Below, one piece after another: positions 58,238 to 64,000 of a stretch of 64,000 nucleotides of DNA. Below the pieces are notes generated by a model. It had not been told where the DNA came from and did not search any database. It saw only the letters and a program-made list of their open reading frames with translations. The stretch is from JANXQG01 sp963824275 (lineage in GTDB: Bacteria > Planctomycetota > Planctomycetia > Pirellulales > Thermoguttaceae). The stretch spans positions 2,914,001-2,978,000 of the forward strand of contig CAWGOT010000003.1 of assembly GCA_963824275.1 (NCBI GenBank), given 5' to 3'. The translations under genes were made by a program, and so were the position numbers. Position 1 is the stretch's first letter; every line of letters starts with the position of its first letter.

Positions 58238-58387
58238 GATCGTGGCTGCCCTTCGGCGTCATCCGGCGCCTTCAATGCCTCCTTCAATTCGTTGACCTGC
58301 TTTTGCTGCGAATCGATACGTGAAAATCAATATCGGCCCGTTAAGAACCAGAAACATGCCTCCCATTGCGGCGGACATGATGTCCAT
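58234..58387 (-). CDS. Small membrane/coiled-coil protein, C-terminal paralogue of the 50149 gene (frameshift)
   Basis: About 51 residues from ATG 58387: MDIMSAAMGGMFLVLNGPILIFTYR (membrane segment), a shift near 58313, then QQKQVNELKEALKAPDDAEG. The 50149 protein ends AAMGGMVLVSLGPIWISSYRSLQKQDAELKEALKAIEDGE, so this is a duplicated C-terminus. It begins 5 bases after the vWA stop. It could be a real small gene or a leftover fragment. Confidence 0.55.
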
Positions 58388-58392
58388 TGTTC

Positions 58393-59085
58393 TTACGAAA
58401 GTATCTCCCGCCACTGCTTGAAGTTTTCGCACACCTCCGAGCAGTCAAGTTGCTTGTTGTTCGCGCAGAAGACGCGGCCATTGGTCGATTCGGACAACTT
58501 CTGCGCGAACTGCGCGTCCTCACTCGATAGCCACGAGCTTTGCAACAGAATGGTGTTGATCGTGATCCCTTCGCGACGGCAGATCTGGCCTTCGCGGAGC
58601 GTGGCCTCTTCGGTCCGCGCGTCGGGCGGATAGAGCAAGTACAGGTCCTTGCCCTCAAAGTGCGCCGTGGGCAAGCCGTCGGAAATGAGAATGATCTGCC
58701 GCTTCGGCGTGTCCTGGCCGGCCAGCAATCGCCGGGCAAGCCGCAGCCCGTGCTGGATATTGGTGAAATTCTGCGGGATCTGCGACTTGATGACCCGCTT
58801 GTCGTTCATGTCGGCCTTGAGGCGGACCCAGGGGTCAAAGATGATGACCTTCTTGGGCATGAGGGTGGCGACACCTCCCACATGCAGCAGTTTGGCGAAG
58901 GTATAGACCTCAATGAAACTCAGCCAGTCGCCGGGACATTCGCGGCGGATCAGGCGGCCCAGCGCCAGGCCCATCCGCTTGACGTTGATGTGCATTTCTT
59001 CGTAGCCCATCGATCCGCTGTTGTCCAGGAGCACGGCGGTGGCGCACTTGGGCGAGTCGGTTTGCTGGGGAATCTGGTCGGCCAT
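58393..59085 (-). CDS. von Willebrand factor A-domain protein
   Basis: 230 residues made of one vWA domain. MIDAS motif DNSGSMG (about 21-27), second metal-site Thr in FTNIQHGLRLARRLL, and ILISDGLPTAHF. Predicted cytoplasmic; no signal peptide. Similar proteins bind metal ions and partner proteins, often AAA+ ATPases. Preceded by copy 4 of the shared promoter. The domain is intact; the partner is unknown. Confidence 0.88.
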   Translation of the reverse strand: MADQIPQQTDSPKCATAVLLDNSGSMGYEEMHINVKRMGLALGRLIRRECPGDWLSFIEVYTFAKLLHVGGVATLMPKKVIIFDPWVRLKADMNDKRVIKSQIPQNFTNIQHGLRLARRLLAGQDTPKRQIILISDGLPTAHFEGKDLYLLYPPDARTEEATLREGQICRREGITINTILLQSSWLSSEDAQFAQKLSESTNGRVFCANNKQLDCSEVCENFKQWREILS

Positions 59086-59170
59086 GGCAAAGTCTCGAAT
59101 AAGTGGACGGGGCTACCTCCTTCAAGAGCGTTCGCGTTTACGGGACTGCCAGCCCGGTTCGTCACATCTT

Positions 59171-59198
59171 ATTCTATTCCCCAAAAGCAGGCATTCAA
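59171..59198 (-). promoter_or_regulatory. Shared promoter, copy 4 (TTGAAT-16-TAGAAT)
   Basis: Minus strand TTGAAT (59198-59193), 16 nt, TAGAAT (59176-59171), about 86 nt before the vWA start. Confidence 0.7.
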
Positions 59199-59259
59199 GA
59201 GCAGGCTGTTTCTGGCCAGCCCTGCCTGAAGCGCGTCGGGTTGCCAGCCGTCTGCAGGC

Positions 59260-59568
59260 CTATGACCGATCTTCGCTTCCACGCTGCTTCTTCGCCGATT
59301 CCAGCGCCAGCCGCAAGGCCGTTGGTTTGGGGACGCCGCTTACGCCCGACCTTTTTCCGCCGGTGAATTGTATCTCGATCGAGCAGCCGCGCGATTCGTA
59401 GCATTCGACCACGTCGGGGACCTCGATGCAGCCGTCCGGATTGAGTGTACGATAGTTGCCTTCGCCCGGCAAAGCGTAGATCGGCTTTCCCAGAACACGC
59501 CGCAATTCCTCCCGGCTCGCGCATCCGGATACCTGCTCCATGATGGCCTTTAGCCGCGCCGAAAGCAC
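59260..59568 (-). CDS. Small protein, paralogue of the 60298 gene
   Basis: 102 residues from GTG 59568. The segment LKAIMEQVSGCASREELRRVLGKPIYALPGEG lines up with LEGLLRRIPECRDNAELDRLLGPPRYAIWGRD in the gene at 60298, and VVECYESRGCSIEIQFTGG with LVVCYRLRDISIRLVFRSG. Both are small cytoplasmic proteins of unknown role. This copy looks complete. Confidence 0.6.
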   Translation of the reverse strand: MLSARLKAIMEQVSGCASREELRRVLGKPIYALPGEGNYRTLNPDGCIEVPDVVECYESRGCSIEIQFTGGKRSGVSGVPKPTALRLALESAKKQRGSEDRS

Positions 59569-59648
59569 GGAGTCGCGTCGCTGCGCCCAGCAGGCGCCGC
59601 TTCAGGAAACAGCCGCAAGAATAGCGTTGCGAGCCGCACGCCGCGCCG

Positions 59649-60262
59649 CTAGCCGGCGGCCGGCTCGGCAGAAGCGGGCAATCCGGATCGGGACCGAAGG
59701 TCGCGAGGCTGCGGCGGCTCGTTCGGGTCCACAAATGGCTGCCGCACTGGGGACACGTGGTATCGCCATCGCCTGACACTACTTCGCCTGTCGCACCGCA
59801 ATGAAGACAACGGTAGGGCGATTTGTCGGACGGTGGTTTCATATTTGGCTTGCCCCGACGATCTTCTTTCAAATGGGGCACCAGTGGACCGAACTCCGCC
59901 GCGAGTACGAAGAAGCTTCCCATCGCTGCCCCATCTATTGCCACTGCAACATGGCCCAGGATGCTGACGGCTGCCTCCGGCAACGAGAGCCAGAGGATGA
60001 CCATCGCCGCTATGCCCAGCGCGTTGCCTGCAACCATGGGCGCGTCCGATCTGTGCCAAGCGGGGAACCCGGCCCCGGCCGAAAGGCCCGCTAACTGGCC
60101 CAGCACCATCCCTGTCAGGACGAGCCAGAATCCATCCCACCACCACCCGTGGCCCCAAAACAGGAGCGAAAAAGCAGTGGCGCCGACGACCGACGCTATG
60201 GCCACCCAAAGCCAGAATCGGCGTGCGGGGCTCCATCGTCGTTCGCGCTTCGCTTTGGACAT
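59649..60262 (-). CDS. Membrane protein with C-terminal zinc ribbon (possible frameshift)
   Basis: About 204 residues from ATG 60262 (GAGGGAA upstream): MSKAKRERRWSPARRFWLWV, then four hydrophobic segments (ASVVGATAFSLLFWGHG; FWLVLTGMVLGQLAGL; NALGIAAMVILWLSL; GAAMGSFFVLAAEFG), and a zinc ribbon CLHCGATGEVVSGDGDTTCPQC. The end is uncertain: the frame runs on to 59195, but one shift after the ribbon gives stop 59649. Confidence 0.6.
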
Positions 60263-60297
60263 TGCGGTCTGATTCCCTCTTACTTGACCGGCGGAAC

Positions 60298-60792
60298 TTA
60301 CCGCCATCTTTCCTTTACCGTCTGGCCAATACGCGCCGCGCTCCCAGTTATCTAAGAGTTGATCCACGGTCTTGCCACGGGTCCGCCAGAAGCCCTCGTC
60401 CAAAACAATGTCCCATTGGCTGAAGACCGATCCCTCAATCCACAGGAATGAGCCCGAGCGGAAGACCAGCCGAATCGAAATGTCGCGGAGGCGGTAGCAC
60501 ACGACCAAGTCGTCCGCACGTGGCGTGTAGCCGGATTGGCTTGCCCGTTCTTGTTCGGGCCTGACCTCGCCATAAAAGTCTCGTCCCCAGATCGCGTAGC
60601 GCGGCGGCCCCAGCAACCGGTCGAGTTCAGCGTTATCTCGGCACTCGGGGATTCTCCGCAGCAATCCCTCCAATCGCCTTTCGGAGCGCGCAGGAGACCA
60701 CTTCGCATCTTGGCGGCAATTCGACGAAACCAGCGACTCGTGAACATCGCCAATCGGCTGATAGTGAAGGGCGATTCCGGGTGATCCATCAT
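60298..60792 (-). CDS. Small protein of unknown function (frameshifted)
   Basis: About 164 residues from ATG 60792 (MMDHPESPFTISRLAMFTSR), a shift near 60690, then LLRRIPECRDNAELDRLLGPPRYAIWGRDFYGEVRPEQERASQSGY and FSQWDIVLDEGFWRTRGKTVDQLLDNWERGAYWPDGK. A second shift near 60310 would give stop TAA 60298; otherwise the frame fuses to the next gene. Paralogue of the 59260 protein. Copy 5 of the shared promoter lies upstream. Confidence 0.5.
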
Positions 60793-60861
60793 CCGCACAT
60801 GTGCCGGCGGCTTTATCAAAGACCTGGTTCCTCGGGTTGCACGAACCCCGTCCCTGCCATC

Positions 60862-60889
60862 ATTCTATTCCACGCCAAGGGGGTTTCAA
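60862..60889 (-). promoter_or_regulatory. Shared promoter, copy 5 (TTGAAA-16-TAGAAT)
   Basis: Minus strand TTGAAA (60889-60884), 16 nt, TAGAAT (60867-60862), 70 nt before the 60792 start. Confidence 0.65.
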
Positions 60890-61120
60890 GATCGGTTCAC
60901 GCCACCCCCGGCGTCCATCAATGGGAAATGGGCGAGGCGGGTTCCGGCCGTTTTCCAATTATCACACGCATTTGAGCTTCGAGACCGCCAGGGCTTGAAT
61001 ATGAATGCCCCCGGCGCTATTATTTTGAGGTAGCGACCGGCCAAAGAAAAGCGTCCGCGTTTGCCCGTAGGACGGGTTGCCTTCGGCCAACTTGCTACCC
61101 CCCGGCCTGGGAGCGTCCCC

Positions 61121-61438
61121 GTGACCTGCTCGTTTCGCCTCAAACGATCCTACCGCTATCTGTCGGTGGCCCTTTTAGCGGTGTCCATCGCGATGTTGGG
61201 TGCCGGTGCAAGGGTTCTTCTTGCCGCCGTCGCGCAGGGCAAGGCACCCCTTCTGCCGTTGCTGTTCGCCTCGCTCGTCCTCCTCGGAATTCCGGTCTTC
61301 TTCGTCACCCTCGGCGGCTATCTGCTAGCCTTGACCAGTCGGCACTCCCACGCCGTTCCCTTCCTTGACGAGTCCGAGCAGAATATGTTCGGTGCCGATA
61401 TATTCCTGGCCGAGTCGCTGGGCCTCCTGATTGGCTAG
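61121..61438 (+). CDS. Small two-helix membrane protein, C-terminus replaced
   Basis: 105 residues from GTG 61121 (GGGAG eight bases upstream): FRLKRSYRYLSVALLAVSIAMLGAGARVLL and LLPLLFASLVLLGIPVFFVTLGGYLLAL form two membrane segments. From about residue 77 (HAVPFLDESEQNMFGAD) the sequence is antisense to the Clp N-domain remnant. The original C-terminus was therefore lost by rearrangement. Function unknown; may be a gene fragment. Confidence 0.45.
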   Translation: MTCSFRLKRSYRYLSVALLAVSIAMLGAGARVLLAAVAQGKAPLLPLLFASLVLLGIPVFFVTLGGYLLALTSRHSHAVPFLDESEQNMFGADIFLAESLGLLIG

Positions 61439-61479
61439 CCGCATGACCTTTCGGCGCGGTCGGTAAATCGTGTGTACGT
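61345..61479 (-). pseudogene. Remnant of a Clp N-domain gene
   Basis: Minus strand reads YTRFTDRA, then (one base missing) RKVMRLANQEAQRLGQEYIGTEHILLGLVKEGNGVG, matching the 53920 protein, and stops being similar after about 40 residues. The start codon is ACG where the intact copy has ATG, so it cannot be translated as such. Confidence 0.85.
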
Positions 61480-61532
61480 TTATTCGATCATTCCACGCAA
61501 GATATTTTTAATGATCGCAAGCAGGGATTCAA
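61480..61532 (-). pseudogene. Remnant of the 89-residue gene joined to a promoter fragment
   Basis: Minus strand reads LLAIIKNILRGMIE then stop, the end of the 54603 gene product (LLAIIRNALCGMIG). It is joined at CGCAAGCA to a shared-promoter -35 (TTGAAT, 61532-61527), leaving no -10 beyond TAAAAA. The junction fits a deletion between two copies of CGCAAGCA. Confidence 0.8.
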
Positions 61533-61626
61533 GAGTGAGTCGTCTCTGGCCCTGTCCGGGCGGATCGGCCCCGGGAAAAATGCGGCAGCGGTTGCTTGGC
61601 CAAATCCCCTGCGGAAGCTGCCCCGC

Positions 61627-62017
61627 CTAACGATCTCCCTCGCCGACGAGCTCCGCCTCGACGTATCTGCACGCGCCGTCGTGCCACACTAACGTGGCCC
61701 CATAACGGTCATACCATCGCCTCCACAGTTCCAGGCGGTTGCCATAACGGTCGCCAACCATCCGTTTCAGCAGGAAGCAGGCCCGGCGATTGCGGTGCCA
61801 CGTCGGGTCGTGCAGGTTCGCTGCGACCCATCGAAGCGAGGTGGGCGTAAGCGCATAGTAGCGGAAGCCGTGGTGCGCCAGAAACCAAACGATGTATAGG
61901 ACTCCAACAACAACCATAATTGCGTCAAACGTTGGCGGGTTTTCCAGCCAAAAGACGCGAACTGCGAAGAGCGCGATCATGATGATTACGAATGGCAGCC
62001 AGACAGAAAGCAGGTAC
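61627..62017 (-). pseudogene. 3' part of a tandem-repeat membrane gene interrupted by an IS element
   Basis: About 130 codons. From the target duplication the frame reads YLLSVWLPFVIIMIALFAVRVFWLENPPTF, a second hydrophobic stretch (AIMVVVGVLYIVWFLAHHGF), YYALTPTSLRWVAANLHDP and ELWRRWYDRYGATLVWHDGACRYVEAEL, ending at 61627. The last ~95 residues repeat the unit right of the IS (63646-64000). One copy of the target site rejoins the two frames exactly. Whether this half is still translated (ATG 61980) is open. Confidence 0.75.
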
Positions 62018-63645
62018 GAATGGCACTGTCGCCGTCCGAAGTCGTTTCACGTGCAGTGTTTGCGCAATTCGGCCCGGAGCGTCTCGCGGGGCTTCTGCAT
62101 GAGTGGATAACCATGCCTGCGCCGTTTGAGAACCCTTGGTTCGAGACAGCCCGGGCGATTGGCGACTTCGCAGGCAGCAACGTGGCGGAGTATTGTTTGG
62201 CAATGAACGACCAATTGCGAGGCGGGTATCAGCCCGCAGGAGATCGACATCCACAACGCCAGCACGTACTGGCACGTTCCGGTGAAGCTGATCTGACGCG
62301 GCTGTTTGCCGTGGAGCAGCGCTGCTGCGGCCGCCGTCGTGCGGATGAGGTTGTAACCGAGGAGGGTGGCCCAGAGTTCGCGGCGAACCATTTCCGGCGA
62401 CTTGCAACGAACGTGAGCGAGATTCAGATTAGATTTGATGCTGCGGATGTCCAACTCCGAGTTCCAGCGAAAACCGTAAAGCTCCGCGATCTCCTCATGG
62501 CTGTAGAGTGTCGCATCGGTCAACGTGGTGACCACCGTAATCGTCTTCGTGCGGCGGCCCGGTTCCACGACAGTGTAACACAGCTCACGCAGTTCGAGGG
62601 TTTCGGGAATGCGGTCATAAGTCTCCTGGTTCATCCAGTCCGGCCGTGCGGGCTTGGTCCACACGATGAGATGATCGTTCTTTCCCAGGCGTGTGCCGCG
62701 GCGAAAATCAGAGTTGCGCTTTTGATGCAAGCGGGCGCAGGTATCCACGTCCTGGAGTTGCAACAGGGCGATCATCATGAAAGAACAATAGTGGCGGTCG
62801 AACACGGCAATATCGCCCGCAGGCAGCGACGCAAGCATGGACCGCAGCAGAGCCGTCTCGCCGGTCTCCTTGCCCTTATACGGACCGATCGTGGCATCCG
62901 TCAGGCAAGCCGTTGCCAGGGAGATGATCGCTACTGCACGCGCAATCGGCAGGCCCACGCCTTTCTTCTGGGTCCGCGGATGGGGAAACTCCGCCAAGTT
63001 CTGGGGCGTGGCGGGCATGGTGAACGTAAATCCGTGGATCAGTTTTGCGTGCTTGCCCTTCCACAGCCAATCCTTTGGGGCGGCTCCCTGCATCTCGGCG
63101 GCCACTTCGCGACTGAGTTCGTGCAGCGCCACTTCGGAGAGCTTGGCGCGGGCGCGGCAGTAGTCGCCGGTGTCGGCCGTGGGCGGCGTGATCTGCTGGT
63201 GCTCGCAGTAGTTGACGACCCGCCCACGGCCGCCTGGCACGAGGCCTCCTTGCCGTCGCGCAACACTTGGCCGAGAAACGACCAGACCATCATCGCCGTC
63301 GAGTAGATTGCCTGCTTGCCGAACAGGCCATCATGTTTGGCGAACACACTGCCGACGCGCTCCGCGGAGAGGATGCGTGCGAAGGGCAACGACTCGTCGG
63401 CGAGAAACGCTGCCACCATTTTCCGAAAATTGCTACTGCCCCCGCTGGCCGAATTTGGTATATCCCCAGCCATGAAAAAACCCTCCGTGGCATCTTTGCG
63501 ATCGCCATGCCAAGGAGGGCTTACAAATCATAGCCAAGAGCGGGCAAAAACTTCAAGACCACCTCGGCGAGAAAGGGAATCTAGCAAAACCCCCCAACTC
63601 GTCCATGCCCAATCTGCCGCCGATCCTAACGCGACAGTGCCATTC
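62018..63645 (-). mobile_element. Complete IS4-family insertion sequence
   Basis: 1628 bp. Ends are a 15-bp perfect inverted repeat, GAATGGCACTGTCGC (62018-62032 and its complement at 63631-63645). It is flanked by an 11-bp direct duplication AAAGCAGGTAC (62007-62017 and 63646-63656). Contains one transposase gene on the minus strand. A perfect duplication and intact ends mean recent insertion. Confidence 0.93.
62047..63473 (-). CDS. IS4-family transposase (one frameshift)
   Basis: About 475 residues across a shift near 63235. N-terminal part FRKMVAAFLADESLPFARILSAERV; then IHGFTFTMPATPQN, the second catalytic-Asp region DIAVFDRHYCSFMMIALL, and the Y-R-E-K signature as YGFRWNSELDIRSIKSNLNLAHVRCKSPEMVRRELWATLLGYN. 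A DDE transposase that cuts and pastes its own element. The shift may be a sequencing error or mean the copy is inactive. Confidence 0.92.
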
Positions 63646-64000
63646 AAAGCAGGTACCATTTGCGGTCCGTCGGATTGCTTCCTCGATCCGCGAATTCCGC
63701 TTCCACAAACCTGCACACGCGGTCGTCCCGCACTAAGGTGGCCCCCTGCCGAGCAAACCATCGCCTCCACAGTTCCGGTTGGACGCCATAGCGGCCGCCG
63801 ACCATCTGCGACAACAGCAGGCATGCCCAGTTGCTGTCGTACCGCGACGGGCCGTACAGGTGCTCCGCGACCAGTTCGAGCGTCCCTGGCGTAACTGCAT
63901 AGATTGGGAGAACTCGGCGCACCGCAAACCAAAGGGAGTACGAAAATGAAATAAGCACCATAATCCCCTCGACCGGATTATGGAACCCGAGAAGCGTTTG
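63646..64000 (-). pseudogene. 5' part of the tandem-repeat membrane gene (partial, right edge)
   Basis: Open to the window edge (no stop from 64000 to the IS). GFHNPVEGIMVLISFSYSLWF, IYAVTPGTLELVAEHLYGPSRYD, ELWRRWFARQGATLVRDDRVCRFVEAEF, RGSNPTDRKWYLL. The last five residues are coded by the target duplication and the first base of the IS brings a stop. Matches the second unit left of the IS residue by residue over about 95 positions. Confidence 0.75.

Noticed and set aside
62020..63306. 428-codon plus-strand open frame in the IS
   Set aside because: Antisense to the transposase with its Y-R-E-K signature.

Overview
The window looks like a chromosomal piece of a GC-rich planctomycete (Pirellulales-like, inferred). 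Evidence: a zinc-finger/Ser-Thr kinase paired with an ECF sigma factor, a giant secreted protein with the planctomycete LExLESRTLLS N-terminal signature followed by NHL and MBG repeats, and Clp N-domain-only proteins. No RNA gene or CRISPR array was recognised.

Layout. 1-4.8 kb: ECF sigma factor with membrane kinase, two small secreted or unknown ORFs, and a secreted spermidine-synthase-like protein. 5.1-13.1 kb: one very large surface protein (sedolisin protease + Ig-like + NHL + 14 MBG repeats + autotransporter-type repeat). 13.1-17.7 kb: a POTRA-domain protein and an unknown membrane-anchored protein. 17.9-18.8 kb: malate dehydrogenase. 18.8-43.0 kb (minus strand): an almost continuous flagellar cluster reading TPR protein, flgN, histidine kinase, sigma-54 activator, flgB, flgC, fliE, fliF, fliG, fliH, fliI, fliJ, motE-like, fliK, flgD, flgE, flbD, fliL, fliN, fliO, fliP, fliQ, fliR, flhB. 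A good sigma-54 promoter precedes flgB and the matching activator is encoded just upstream. fliM, motA and motB are absent from their usual places, and FliN carries three copies of a FliM-like N-terminal motif. 43-46 kb: alpha/beta hydrolase and sulfotransferase. 46-61.5 kb: accessory region with three ABC ATPase/permease pairs, two stand-alone Clp N-domain proteins, a vWA protein and small membrane/zinc-ribbon proteins, several driven by copies of one promoter (TTGAAT, 16 nt, TATAAT/TAGAAT). 61.1-64 kb: a decayed copy of that region and a complete IS4-family element with 11-bp target duplication that splits a tandem-repeat membrane gene running off the right edge.

Two features recur throughout. 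First, many genes that are plainly single proteins are broken by single-base frameshifts; they are annotated here as whole genes with the shift noted. Uncorrected long-read indels are the simplest explanation. Second, the spacers, and some genes (fliG, fliN, the TPR gene, the sigma-54 activator, the kinase), contain several families of short palindromic or tandem repeat elements. Some are read in frame as extra peptide segments.
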